From an uncultured Muribaculaceae bacterium (GTDB lineage Bacteria > Bacteroidota > Bacteroidia > Bacteroidales > Muribaculaceae), in contig CANQRV010000025.1 of assembly GCA_947626355.1 (NCBI GenBank), forward strand, positions 1 through 37,225: a DNA stretch of 37,225 bases, written 5' to 3'. Under the pieces are notes generated by a model. It made no database searches. It had not been told where the DNA came from and saw only the letters and a program-made list of their open reading frames with translations. Shown here piece by piece: positions 16,272 to 25,636 of the stretch. The position numbers were made by a program, and so were the translations under genes. Within the stretch, counting starts at the first letter, position 1; each line of letters begins with the position of its first letter.

Positions 16272-18821
16272 ATGAAAAACTCATCTATCATCATGATGGC
16301 GGCCATAGGCGCCATAGGAACCGCGGCAGGCGCCACAACCGCCTCCGGCAAAGACACAGATTATAATGGAATAGACCGCCGTATAGCCACTGAACGCAGA
16401 GCGAAGGTCGACTCTCTCCGCTACGACATATCATTCAGACTTCCTGCCGAGCGCGACAAACGCATAGAGGGAAAGGAGACCGTCAGCTTCAGCTATACAG
16501 GACGGCCCGGCGAGGAGCTGCTGCTCGACTTCAAGGGGGAAGCCGGACAGATCATGGAGGTGACCCTCAACGGAGCACCGTATGATGCGGAGATGAAAGG
16601 CGAGCACCTCGCCTTTCCCGACAGCCTGATGCAGCAGGGACGCAACGACATCACCATCGCCTTCACCGCCGGAGAGCGTGCGCTCAACCGCAGGGACGAC
16701 TTCATGTACACGTTGTTTGTGCCCTGTCGGGCACGCACTGTCTTCCCCTGCTTCGACCAGCCCGACATGAAGGCCACCTTCCGCCTGGAGCTCGAGGTGC
16801 CGGAAGAATGGCAGGCGGTGTCGAACACCATAGTCGAGAAGGAGACCGGGCTGCCCGAGGGACGCAAGCTCGTGACTTTCGGTCCGACGGAGCCGCTGAG
16901 CACGTATCTCTTCGCCTTCGCGGCGGGCGCCTTCCAGAGAGAGGAATTCGAGGCCGACGGGAGGCGATTCGGCATCTACTACCGCGAGACCGACCCGGCA
17001 CGCATCGCACAGCTGCCTGACATCGCCGCCGACGTGGCGGCGTCGCTCGCCTGGCAGGAGGAGTACACCGGCATCCCCTACCCTTTCTGCAAATACGACC
17101 TCGTGATCATTCCAGGATTCCAGTTTGGAGGCATGGAGCACACGGGCGCCACCTTCTACAGCGACACGCGGATGTTCCTGCCGGCCAACGCCACTCCCGA
17201 CGACCGTCTATCGCGCACGCAGCTCATAGCCCACGAGACCACCCACATGTGGTTTGGTGACTATCTGACGATGCGGTGGTTTGACGACGTATGGACGAAG
17301 GAGGTCTTCGCCAACTACTACGCCGCGGCAATCACGCGGGAGCGGCTGCCGCAGTTCGACCATGACCTCGACTGGTTGCGCACATACGTCGGCGCCGCGC
17401 AGAAAGAGGACCGCACGACAGGGGCTACCTCGATACGCCAGCAGCTCGACAATCTGGGCGACGCGGGGCTCGTCTACAACAACATCATCTACAACAAGGC
17501 GCCGGTGATGATGGCGAAGCTCGTGGAGCTGATGGGTGCCGACGCTTTCCGCGCAGCCATCCGGGAATACCTCACCACCTACGGCTACGGCAACGCCACA
17601 TGGGACGAGCTGGTGGCCATCCTCGCGCGTCACACCGACAAGCCGGTGGAGGCGTTCAGCCACGCATGGGTCAACGAGGCCGGCTGGCCGGAGATCAAGG
17701 TGACCACCGACGGTCGCAACGTCACCGCCACCCAGCGCGACCGGCGCGGGAGCGCCACACTCTGGCCCCAGAGCTTCGGAGCGGCCGTATATGACGGCGA
17801 CAGGATGCAGAGCGTGACGCTGACCTTCGCGGCCGGCGACTCCACAGCCAGCGCGGAGCTGCCGAAGCCCGTGGAGGCCGGCTCCGGATTGCAGACAATA
17901 GCCAACAACGACGGCAAGGGATACGGTCTCTTCACCCTCGGGGCCCGGGAGGCCCGCGGCATCGCCACCCTTCTCAAAAGCGGCAACCACGGGCTGAGCA
18001 ACGCGGGAGCGACAGCCCAGCTGATGAACCTCCAGGAGAACGCACTCTGCGGCAATATCGACAAGGGATGGTGGGCCTCGGAGATGGCCGATATGGCCGG
18101 CAGCGAGAGCGACCCGCTGCGCGGCATGATGCCGGCTCAATACATCGGCGCCCTGCTGCCCGACATCGCCGACAGCGACAGTCTGGAGGCGAGGCTTCTC
18201 GACATGGCGACAAGTCATCCGATTGCGGCAGTGGGCACGACACTGCTGCGTGGCCTCTACACATCCGGAAAGTCGCCGGCCACCACACAAGCCATCTACC
18301 GGCTCTGGGAGGAGGCCTCCTCTCCCCTGCTCGGCGAACGCGACTACATGGACATGGCGCTACAGCTGGCAGTGAGGATGCCGGAGAAGAGCGACAGCCT
18401 CACGGCACGGCAGATGGAACGCATCACCAACCCCGACCGCCGGAAGCAATTCGCATTCGTCAGCCGTGCCGTGGCGCCGACAGCGGAAGCGCGAAAGGCG
18501 TTTTTCGACGAGCTGCTGAAGGCTGAGAACCGTACGGTAGAGCCATGGACTGGCAAAGCACTCTCGCTGCTCTGCCATACGCTGCGCGGCGCGGAGGCGG
18601 CCGCCTACATCAGGCCGGCGCTGGAGATCCTGCCGGAGATCCAGGCCACGGGCGACATCTTCTTCCCGGCCAACTGGTGCAGAAACCTGCTGTCGGGCCA
18701 GCGTACGCCGGAGGCGCGGGAGGCGTTGCGTAGCTATCTCGACGGGCATTCTGACCTGAAGCCGATGCTGCGGAGCAAGGTGCTGATCGGCGGGGCGCCG
18801 CTGCTCGACAGCGAACCTTAA
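16272..18821 (+). CDS. Secreted M1-family zinc aminopeptidase
   Basis: Removes N-terminal residues from peptides, probably in the periplasm. The 849-residue protein has a short signal peptide (MKNSSIIMMAAIGAIG) and an N-terminal beta-saddle (~45-240). The exopeptidase motif is GGMEH (Glu289) where E. coli PepN has GAMEN. The zinc site is His321-Glu322-x2-His325 with Glu344 18 residues later (HETTHMWFGD, then WTKEVFANY). A C-terminal helical domain resembles ERAP1-like aminopeptidases. Length fits the family. It is divergent from the TPR fragment and followed by a separately promoted gene. Substrate specificity cannot be read. Confidence 0.92.
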   Translation: MKNSSIIMMAAIGAIGTAAGATTASGKDTDYNGIDRRIATERRAKVDSLRYDISFRLPAERDKRIEGKETVSFSYTGRPGEELLLDFKGEAGQIMEVTLNGAPYDAEMKGEHLAFPDSLMQQGRNDITIAFTAGERALNRRDDFMYTLFVPCRARTVFPCFDQPDMKATFRLELEVPEEWQAVSNTIVEKETGLPEGRKLVTFGPTEPLSTYLFAFAAGAFQREEFEADGRRFGIYYRETDPARIAQLPDIAADVAASLAWQEEYTGIPYPFCKYDLVIIPGFQFGGMEHTGATFYSDTRMFLPANATPDDRLSRTQLIAHETTHMWFGDYLTMRWFDDVWTKEVFANYYAAAITRERLPQFDHDLDWLRTYVGAAQKEDRTTGATSIRQQLDNLGDAGLVYNNIIYNKAPVMMAKLVELMGADAFRAAIREYLTTYGYGNATWDELVAILARHTDKPVEAFSHAWVNEAGWPEIKVTTDGRNVTATQRDRRGSATLWPQSFGAAVYDGDRMQSVTLTFAAGDSTASAELPKPVEAGSGLQTIANNDGKGYGLFTLGAREARGIATLLKSGNHGLSNAGATAQLMNLQENALCGNIDKGWWASEMADMAGSESDPLRGMMPAQYIGALLPDIADSDSLEARLLDMATSHPIAAVGTTLLRGLYTSGKSPATTQAIYRLWEEASSPLLGERDYMDMALQLAVRMPEKSDSLTARQMERITNPDRRKQFAFVSRAVAPTAEARKAFFDELLKAENRTVEPWTGKALSLLCHTLRGAEAAAYIRPALEILPEIQATGDIFFPANWCRNLLSGQRTPEAREALRSYLDGHSDLKPMLRSKVLIGGAPLLDSEP

Positions 18822-18880
18822 TGCGGGGACCGGATTTGCATTTCTTGACAAATGTCAATGTTTTTTCAATCAGGAGGCTT

Positions 18881-18888
18881 TAAATTTG
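18881..18888 (+). promoter_or_regulatory. -7 box upstream of the 1137-residue protein gene
   Basis: TAAATTTG, a perfect TAnnTTTG, followed by C. It lies 45 bases before the ATG at 18934; the expected start near 18893 gives a ~40-base leader. No perfect TTTG at -33. Confidence 0.6.
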
Positions 18889-18933
18889 CAGCACTGAATC
18901 AAATCTCTCAACAGACAACCTAAACACCAAAGT

Positions 18934-21900
18934 ATGGGAAAGAAATTTACCACCATCCTGATGGCGGCGCTGACCGCGGCTTCGGGTATGTCCGTAGCGG
19001 CCTCCTCCGAAGGAAGCATACCGACAGGCGCCACATCAGGGAATGCCCGCAAGCTGCCGACATTCTACAAAGAGACACGCAGACTGAATCCGGCTACCGA
19101 AAAGCCGGCTGAGATGCCCCGCCCGGGACAGAGGGTGACGATGACCCAGACCCAGACAAGAAAGAACCCCTTCCGCATCACCGACGGAGGCACCGAGATC
19201 TATGGATGGTCGTATTACGGCGAACCGACGGGAATGTACCGGGTAGTCGGTAAAAGCCTTCAGCTCTACTGGGCCGACAAATTCGTGGAGACAGCCGGCT
19301 GGTATACCATCAGCGAGGGATGGCTGAAAGAGGGCAAGCTCTACGGCTACGCCCCCAACCAGTTTAACGGCCAGGTCTCAGGACTCGACATGGTGGTATA
19401 TGATTTCAACAACGGCGACATCCTGGAGACGGAGTCGCTGGAGATGAACTGCTATTTCGACCGTCTGGCCTACAATCCGAAAGATGACTACGTCTACGGC
19501 TTCGGCATGATGTGGGACGTCGACCCCGTGAACTACGTCTATATGAAGGCACCGGCCACCAATCCGGGAGCGGGTGAGTTCGTGGCCGCCATACCGGACT
19601 ACACTAAGGAGTTCCGCTCGATCTGCTACAACGCGGAAGACGGCCTCTTCTACGGAGTGAACGGCGAGGGCACCTTCTGCTCGATCGACACTGAAGGCAA
19701 CTACACGGAGCTCTTCAGCCTCGGCCTCGACCCCTACACCTGGAACTCAGGCTATAAGACCGGCATCATCTACAGTCAGGCCGAGAACTGCTATTTCTGG
19801 AACAATGTGACCTGGAACGAGGACTGGTCAATATCCTTCAATCTCTCGAAAATCAATCCGGCGACACAGTCACTGGAACCTTACTGCACGCTTTCCGGCG
19901 ATCTGGACGGCTGTACGTACTTCTTCGTATCGACCGATGACGTAACCGACGACACTGCGGCTCCCCGCATCTCGGAGATGGGAGAAGTGTTGTTTACAAA
20001 CGGCTCACTGACAGGCCGGATCACCTATCAGACACCGACCGCGACTATCGGCGGCGAGACACTGACAGGCGACATCGACGTATATGCCGAGCTCGATGGA
20101 GTGCCCTACGCCGGCCCCATCGCCTGCGTGCCCGGAGAGAAAGTGACTTTCGACTACACGGAGCTTGAGCGCGGAATGCACACCTTCAGCGAATACACCA
20201 TAGCCGACGGCCATAAGTCTCCCGTGCTCACGAGAGAGTTCTTCATCGGCGTCGACACGCCGTCGGCACCCGCCCGCGTCACCTTCCACCAGCAGGAGAC
20301 CGTATTCGCAGTATGGGACGAAGTGACGACCGGAGCACACGGCGGCTACATCGACCTCGAGGATTTAAGCTATAACGTCTACATCAACGGCGAGTTCTAC
20401 GGCAAGAGCGACACCTTCTACCTCGACAACATCGTATTGCCCGACGACGTCACCATGAGCCTCTACTCGGCATCGGTGACGGCAGTGAGCGGCGGCTACG
20501 AGTCGACACCCACCTACTCCAACGAGATCGCCTACGGCAAGCCATTCGACCTTCCGCTCGAGATCAAGCCAACCCTGGAGCAGGCCAAGATCTGCTACTC
20601 CATCGACGCCAACCAGGACGCCAACTGCTGGCTCATAGACGAGGCCGAGCAGGCATTCATCATAAATTATCCTCAGTATGGCGATACTCAGGACGACTGG
20701 CTGATTCTGCCTCCCGTAAACATCACCGACACGGAGAAGTATTATCCGGTGGAATTCCTCATCTGCAAGGGGAGCGCCTTCTGGTCTGACACCATCGAAG
20801 TCTTCGTCGGCACATCGCCCGAATCGGAAGACATGACCATAGAGCTCGTCAGCACTTTTGAGCCTGACATGACTTATCCTTCCTATCAGAAAGTAAGCGC
20901 ATTGCTGAAAGTGTCTGAGGCGGGCGCCTACTACATCGGCTTCCACTGCAACTCCGGAAGCAGCAACTACGGCCTCAAGCTGAAAGACATCTCAGTGACA
21001 GACAACAACGTGACAGCAGCCTCACCCGACTATGCAAGCAATGTAGACATCGAGGCCGCCGAGGAAGGCAAGCTCCAGGCATACGTGCAGTTCAGCTTCC
21101 CGACACGCACCATCTCAGGCGAGAGCTTACCCGAAGACGCAGTATTGAAAGCCACCATCGAGGGCTACAACACAGTTGAAATCGAAGGCACCCCCGGCTC
21201 GCGCGGCAAAGCCACAATCGAAACCGACCAGGGCGACAACAGCATCTCGATCCAGATCTCGCTCGGCGAGCTCAACGGCCCGAAGATGATGACCACCGTC
21301 TACTCCGGCATCGACGTGCCTGTGGCAATCAGCGACGTGGATGTAGAGACATCGGCCGACATGCAGTCGATGAAGATCACCTGGAAAGCTCCGACGGAGG
21401 GCGCCAACGGCGGCTACGTAAACCCCGAAACGGTCTACTACAACATCTATCAGGCCATCCAGACACCTTACGGCACACAGTATCAGCAGATCGACACCAC
21501 AGTCGAGGGTGTGACTGAATACGAATACACCTTCGATCCCGCGACATCAGCTTTCCAGATGGACCAGGTGCTTCTCGCAATCCAACCGGCCGACGAGGCC
21601 GGAGTGCAGAGTGAGATGACACTCGCGGGAGCGGTGCTCGGCACTCCCTACGCTCTGCCGATGTATGACAACTTCGAGGACGGCTTCAACCTCAACCCAT
21701 GGCTCGTGATGCGTCCGGGCGATGAATATCTCGCCACCTACGGCATCTATCAGCTCAGCCAGATCGGCGGCTTCGAGAATTACGATGGAGCTGCCTTAGC
21801 AGTGATGGGCAACGACGGCGAGAAAGGACGTCTCGAACTTCCGCGCTTCACCACGACAGGCATCGAGAACGCGATGATCAAGCTCGACATGTATACCGGT

Positions 21901-22347
21901 CACCTCAGCGCCAACACCTCGCTCTACGGCTACACCTACGGCACGGAAGACACTCCGGTGGAGATCGCTACAATCAACGTGACGCCCGACAACGAGGAAT
22001 TCCACACAGTGATCCTTGACCTTCCCGCCGAGCTTATGGGCAAGGAATGGGTGCAGGTATATATCGAGAACAGCTTCACCGGCGAACAGGTGATCATGCT
22101 CGTGAAATCGATCGAGGTCAGCGAAGGCTCATCGGTAGCCGGACCTGCCGACACCCGCAGCGTCATCGCCGGCAAGGGCACCGTGATACTGACAGGCTTC
22201 GAGGGCAACGATGTGAACATCTACCGCATCGACGGCACAGGCGCTGCAAGCCTGCGCGTGGCCGACCATGTGGCCGAGGTCACCCTCGACAAGGGTATCT
22301 ACCTCGTCAAGACTAATGACAGGACCTACAAGGTAATCGTAAGATAA
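18934..22347 (+). CDS. Large secreted FN3/anchor-type protein with Por tail
   Basis: A 1137-residue secreted protein with signal peptide (KKFTTILMAALTAASGMSVAA). Residues ~75-340 resemble a beta-propeller-like surface domain, with repeats such as KLYGYAPNQF, YVYGFGMMWD, GLFYGVNGEG and YFWNNVTWNE. Next come fibronectin-III-like domains (ARVTFHQQETVFAVWDEV; SMKITWKAPTEGANGG) and two jelly-roll or choice-of-anchor-J-like regions (~550-690 and ~890-1075, with YDNFEDGFNLNPW). The end is a Por/type IX-like tail (VNIYRIDGTGA, LDKGIYLVKT). No enzyme motif is seen; it is probably a cell-surface or secreted binding protein. It has its own promoter and a strong terminator, so it is monocistronic. Exact family names are tentative. 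Confidence 0.75.
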   Translation: MGKKFTTILMAALTAASGMSVAASSEGSIPTGATSGNARKLPTFYKETRRLNPATEKPAEMPRPGQRVTMTQTQTRKNPFRITDGGTEIYGWSYYGEPTGMYRVVGKSLQLYWADKFVETAGWYTISEGWLKEGKLYGYAPNQFNGQVSGLDMVVYDFNNGDILETESLEMNCYFDRLAYNPKDDYVYGFGMMWDVDPVNYVYMKAPATNPGAGEFVAAIPDYTKEFRSICYNAEDGLFYGVNGEGTFCSIDTEGNYTELFSLGLDPYTWNSGYKTGIIYSQAENCYFWNNVTWNEDWSISFNLSKINPATQSLEPYCTLSGDLDGCTYFFVSTDDVTDDTAAPRISEMGEVLFTNGSLTGRITYQTPTATIGGETLTGDIDVYAELDGVPYAGPIACVPGEKVTFDYTELERGMHTFSEYTIADGHKSPVLTREFFIGVDTPSAPARVTFHQQETVFAVWDEVTTGAHGGYIDLEDLSYNVYINGEFYGKSDTFYLDNIVLPDDVTMSLYSASVTAVSGGYESTPTYSNEIAYGKPFDLPLEIKPTLEQAKICYSIDANQDANCWLIDEAEQAFIINYPQYGDTQDDWLILPPVNITDTEKYYPVEFLICKGSAFWSDTIEVFVGTSPESEDMTIELVSTFEPDMTYPSYQKVSALLKVSEAGAYYIGFHCNSGSSNYGLKLKDISVTDNNVTAASPDYASNVDIEAAEEGKLQAYVQFSFPTRTISGESLPEDAVLKATIEGYNTVEIEGTPGSRGKATIETDQGDNSISIQISLGELNGPKMMTTVYSGIDVPVAISDVDVETSADMQSMKITWKAPTEGANGGYVNPETVYYNIYQAIQTPYGTQYQQIDTTVEGVTEYEYTFDPATSAFQMDQVLLAIQPADEAGVQSEMTLAGAVLGTPYALPMYDNFEDGFNLNPWLVMRPGDEYLATYGIYQLSQIGGFENYDGAALAVMGNDGEKGRLELPRFTTTGIENAMIKLDMYTGHLSANTSLYGYTYGTEDTPVEIATINVTPDNEEFHTVILDLPAELMGKEWVQVYIENSFTGEQVIMLVKSIEVSEGSSVAGPADTRSVIAGKGTVILTGFEGNDVNIYRIDGTGAASLRVADHVAEVTLDKGIYLVKTNDRTYKVIVR

Positions 22348-22374
22348 ACGGTAAAAGGGATTATCTCCATAGAA

Positions 22375-22407
22375 AGCGGGCCGGCTTCGCGAAGGAGCCG
22401 GCCCGCT
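22375..22407. terminator. Strong bidirectional terminator
   Basis: A perfect 12-bp stem (22375-22386 with 22396-22407) with a 9-base loop, 27 bases after the stop at 22347. The plus side is followed by GCTTTAT and the minus side by TTTCTAT. It ends both the plus-strand gene and the minus-strand transcript from SulP. Confidence 0.9.
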
Positions 22408-22433
22408 GCTTTATATGTCGCGCGTTATGGATT

Positions 22434-22542
22434 CAATGTCGGTCGGAGAGCATGCTCTTGCGGATGCGGCTGAGATATTCCGGCGAGACGTCGAGATAGG
22501 AGGCTATGACGCGGGCCGGGAGAACTGGGAGATGCCATGGAT
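22434..22542 (-). pseudogene. Crp/Fnr-type regulator, C-terminal remnant
   Basis: On the minus strand a short frame after an in-frame TAA reads LPARVIASYLDVSPEYLSRI and then RKSMLSDRH and a stop. This is the recognition-helix end of a Crp/Fnr-family transcription factor, whose Bacteroidota members typically end with an IASYLxxxPExLSRIRK-type helix-turn-helix. Only ~36 codons remain and the cyclic-nucleotide-binding part is absent. The remnant lies between the SulP stop and the terminator, next to a 19-bp tandem duplication. Confidence 0.6.
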
Positions 22543-22578
22543 TGTCGGATTAGAAGATGATTGTCGGATTAAAAGATG
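22541..22578. repeat. 19-bp tandem duplication
   Basis: Two adjacent 19-bp units (22541-22559 and 22560-22578) beginning ATTGTCGGATTA, identical at 18 of 19 positions. They abut the SulP stop codon at 22579 and the Crp remnant, and may mark a deletion or slippage scar. Confidence 0.85.
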
Positions 22579-24297
22579 TCAGGCAAGCGTGAGGGTGCTT
22601 TCCTTACCGGCTGCACGGCTTCGGGCGAGCGCGTTGGCTACGACCACCGCCTTCGAGATATGGTCGCAGATATGATTGTCGCCGATGAGCCTGTCGATGC
22701 CGGCGCCGTGAAGGGCCTCGCGCACATTGTCGCGCACCCCGGAAAGCACTATCAGAATGCCTTCCTCATGGGAGGCCTCGATGAGGATCTGGAGGTTGTG
22801 GAGACCCGTGGAGTCGATGAACGGCACCTTCCGCATCCTGATGATGCGCACCACAGGACTCTCCTGGAGACTGAACCTCACCACCTCGTCGAATTTAGTG
22901 GCGGCGCCGAAGAAGAATGGGCCGTCAATCTCATAGACCGACACTCCGGGCTCGAGGTCGAGGATCTCGTGATGGCTGACGTCGGTGCCGTCGGCGGCGT
23001 CAAGCTGCTCGCCGTAGACACGGACCGTGGTGTTTTCCATCACCCTCCGGAGGAAGACCACCACGGCAAGCAGGAGCCCCATCTCGATGGCGATGGTGAG
23101 GTCGAAGACCACAGTGAGCAGGAATGTGACGGCGAGCACGGAGACGTCTCCCTTGGGATTGTGGAGCATCCCTTTCACGGTGCGCCAGCCGCTCATGTTG
23201 TAGCTCACCATGATGAGCACCCCGGCGAGACAGGCCATCGGCACGATGCTGATCAGAGGCATGGCCACCAGAAGGACGAGCAGAAGCACCACGGCATGCA
23301 CTATACCTGCCACAGGAGTGCGGCCGCCGCTGGTGATGTTGGTCATGGTGCGGGCAATGGCTCCGGTGACGGGAATACCGCCGAATACGGGCACCACCAT
23401 ATTGGCGAGCCCCTGTCCGATCAGCTCGGTGTCGCAGTCGGTGCGGTCGCCGGTGCGTCCGTCGGCCACAGTGGCGCTGAGCAGCGACTCGATGGCTCCG
23501 AGCATCGCGATGGTGAATGCGGAGGGGAGGAGGCGGTTGAGGGTGGAGATGCTGAAATCGAAATCAGGATGCGGAGCCGCCACGGCGAGCTCGCCGAAGC
23601 GGTCGCCGATGGTGGTGATGCCGGCGACACCGAAAAATTCCCTCAGGATCCAGACAGTGGCCGATACAAGCACGATGGCCGTGAGGGCGCCCGGTATGCG
23701 GCGGGAGATCTTCGGCATGACGGCGATGATGAGGATGGAGACCAGACCTACGGCAGCCGTCATGAGGTGGGCCGATGAGAAATGACGCAGATAGACACTC
23801 CATTTCCCGATGAAGTCGCCCGGCACCTTCTCGTCGATGGCGAGGCCGAAGAAGTCGGGCATCTGCGTGGAGAAGATCGTGACGGCGATGCCGGCGGTGA
23901 AACCCACCACGATGGGATAAGGTATAAACTTGATGACCGTTCCAAGCCTGAAAAGCCCCATCACAAGGAGGATACACCCGGCCATGAATGTGGCGACGGC
24001 GAGGCCGGCAAGTCCGTATTGCTGCACTATGTTGTAGATAATGACGATAAAGGCACCTGTGGGACCGCCTATCTGCACGGAATTGCCGCCGAAGGCCGAC
24101 ACCATGAAGCCTCCGATGATGGCTGTGAGCAGACCTACCGTGGGGCTGACTCCGCTCGCGATGGCGAACGCGATGGCGAGCGGAAGGGCGACAATCCCCA
24201 CCACGATACCCGCCACAAGGTCCTGACGGAATTTTCTGATGTCATAGTCTCGCAGGGCCGTCACCAAGGCGGGCCTGAATTTCAATTTAGCTTGCAT
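22579..24297 (-). CDS. SulP-family anion transporter with STAS domain
   Basis: A 572-residue inner-membrane transporter. Residues ~1-430 form the multi-span SulP core: LVAGIVVGIVALPLAIAFAI at the start, the GGPTGAF motif near 80, and later spans such as GIPVTGAIARTMTN. Residues ~440-560 form a STAS domain, including VPFIDSTGLHNLQ with the conserved Ser. Family members carry sulfate, bicarbonate or dicarboxylates; the substrate cannot be chosen from sequence alone. It lies 52 bases after the MFS gene and is probably co-transcribed with it. Length is typical. The start ATG gives an ordinary cytoplasmic N-terminus. Confidence 0.92.
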   Translation of the reverse strand: MQAKLKFRPALVTALRDYDIRKFRQDLVAGIVVGIVALPLAIAFAIASGVSPTVGLLTAIIGGFMVSAFGGNSVQIGGPTGAFIVIIYNIVQQYGLAGLAVATFMAGCILLVMGLFRLGTVIKFIPYPIVVGFTAGIAVTIFSTQMPDFFGLAIDEKVPGDFIGKWSVYLRHFSSAHLMTAAVGLVSILIIAVMPKISRRIPGALTAIVLVSATVWILREFFGVAGITTIGDRFGELAVAAPHPDFDFSISTLNRLLPSAFTIAMLGAIESLLSATVADGRTGDRTDCDTELIGQGLANMVVPVFGGIPVTGAIARTMTNITSGGRTPVAGIVHAVVLLLVLLVAMPLISIVPMACLAGVLIMVSYNMSGWRTVKGMLHNPKGDVSVLAVTFLLTVVFDLTIAIEMGLLLAVVVFLRRVMENTTVRVYGEQLDAADGTDVSHHEILDLEPGVSVYEIDGPFFFGAATKFDEVVRFSLQESPVVRIIRMRKVPFIDSTGLHNLQILIEASHEEGILIVLSGVRDNVREALHGAGIDRLIGDNHICDHISKAVVVANALARSRAAGKESTLTLA

Positions 24298-24349
24298 TCA
24301 ACTGTGTTTTTAGGTTTCATTATAAATTGATAAACGGGAAAGGGATGCC

Positions 24350-25558
24350 CTATTCGAGGCGTCGCCGGGTAAAGAAACGGCGGGTAGCCAGCAGGAAGAG
24401 GGCCGCGCCTGCGACCTGGCATCCGGCAGTGACCCAGAAGGCGGCGGAATAACTCATGTATTCCATAAGGAAGCCGCCGAGCAGCATCCCCAGCCCCATG
24501 CCGAGGTCCCAGGATATGAGGATCGAGGAGTTGGCCGTGCCACGCTGGTCGTGGCGCGCCACCTTGACAAACATGTTGAGGAAAGCGGGATACATCTGTC
24601 CGTTGCCGAGGCCTATGAGCAGGGCCGAGGCGTAATAGGTCCACTCGTTGATGGAGAGGGCGAACAGGGTGTAGCCGAGGGAGGAGAGCACGACTCCGCG
24701 CGCGCAGCTGAGGGTGATGTTGCCGGCGCGGAGCGCGCGGTTGCCGAAGAGGCGCGCGCAGACAAGGCCGCCGGAGAGCACGGCGAAGAAGACGCCGGTG
24801 CCGTCGGTGATGCCGAGCACATCGCGGCCGTAGATGGCCACATAGTTGCTCATCACACCCCAGCAGAGGCCGAAGAACCCGATGTTGACGGCCATGAGCC
24901 ATGCCCGGGTGAGGAAGAAATGGTCGAGGCTGAACTTCGGCTTCCCCTCCACCTTCTCCCTGAGCGGCAGGCGTATGCGGGTGGTGAGCAGGAATCCGAG
25001 GAAGGCCAGGGCGAACGAGAGCCAGAAGAGAAGGGGAAAATTGCCCGTGGCGGAATAGATGTAGATACCGGCAGTGGGAGCTATGGCCATCGCGATATTG
25101 TTGCTGAGGCCGTAGAATCCTATACCCTCGTTGCGGCGCGACGAGGGAAGCACATCGATGGCCACTGTGCTGTTGGCCACTGTCGTGGCTCCGAAAGGTA
25201 TGCCATGGAAAGTGCGCACGATGGCGAACATCAGCAGGGTGCCGGCGCCGGCGTATCCCGCGAAAAGGATGAAGAAGAAAAAGAAGCACAGCATCAACAC
25301 CTTCCTGCGGTTGAAGGTGTCGACGATGAATCCGCTGAGGGGGCGGATGAGGAGGGTGGCCACCACATAGCCTGAAAGCACGAGGCCTATGATGTCCTTA
25401 TCTGCATGAAACTGGTCGTCGAGATATATCGGGAGAAGCGGGGTAAGCAGGTAGAAGGCGAAGAAAAGCAGGAAGTTGCAGCACATCACCTTGAGGTATT
25501 CCCTGTTCCAGAGCCGCTCACGTGGGGCACGGGCGGCATTGTCTGCTTGATGTCTCAT
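24350..25558 (-). CDS. Major facilitator superfamily transporter
   Basis: A 402-residue membrane protein with about twelve hydrophobic spans in two halves. The first half has a loop motif LIRPLSGFIVDTFNRRKVL, the typical MFS 2-3 loop, and the second half is linked by a charged stretch around residue 190 (RLPLREKVEGKPKF). It resembles drug/sugar efflux (DHA1-like) permeases; the substrate is unknown. The start is placed at the ATG of 25556-25558, since the longer frame begins with GTG at 25585, very close to the predicted transcript start. A perfect -7 box precedes it and the nitroreductase is divergent. Confidence 0.85.
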   Translation of the reverse strand: MRHQADNAARAPRERLWNREYLKVMCCNFLLFFAFYLLTPLLPIYLDDQFHADKDIIGLVLSGYVVATLLIRPLSGFIVDTFNRRKVLMLCFFFFFILFAGYAGAGTLLMFAIVRTFHGIPFGATTVANSTVAIDVLPSSRRNEGIGFYGLSNNIAMAIAPTAGIYIYSATGNFPLLFWLSFALAFLGFLLTTRIRLPLREKVEGKPKFSLDHFFLTRAWLMAVNIGFFGLCWGVMSNYVAIYGRDVLGITDGTGVFFAVLSGGLVCARLFGNRALRAGNITLSCARGVVLSSLGYTLFALSINEWTYYASALLIGLGNGQMYPAFLNMFVKVARHDQRGTANSSILISWDLGMGLGMLLGGFLMEYMSYSAAFWVTAGCQVAGAALFLLATRRFFTRRRLE

Positions 25559-25595
25559 GATTGTAATGCTAAACGGGAATTTCACAATGAGGGTG

Positions 25596-25603
25596 CAAAA
25601 TTA
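25596..25603 (-). promoter_or_regulatory. -7 box of the MFS-SulP unit
   Basis: TAATTTTG on the minus strand, a perfect TAnnTTTG, 37 bases before the MFS ATG. It is divergent from the nitroreductase box 21 bases away. Confidence 0.6.
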
Positions 25604-25624
25604 TAAAAAAAGCGAGAAAAGCGC

Positions 25625-25632
25625 TATATTTG
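25625..25632 (+). promoter_or_regulatory. -7 box of the nitroreductase gene
   Basis: TATATTTG matches TAnnTTTG exactly; its last G is four bases from the ATG at 25637. A leaderless transcript is predicted, as for the gene at 16272. Confidence 0.6.
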
Positions 25633-25636
25633 CGGA

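Noticed and set aside
17208..18290. A 360-codon minus-strand frame in the aminopeptidase gene
   Set aside because: Antisense to a certain M1 peptidase; no domain pattern.
22415..22675. Plus-strand 86-codon frame
   Set aside because: It is antisense to the Crp/Fnr remnant, which carries the recognisable helix-turn-helix.
22576..23778. A 400-codon plus-strand frame
   Set aside because: It is antisense to the SulP gene and its translation is His/Asp/Glu-rich, low-complexity shadow coding without family features.
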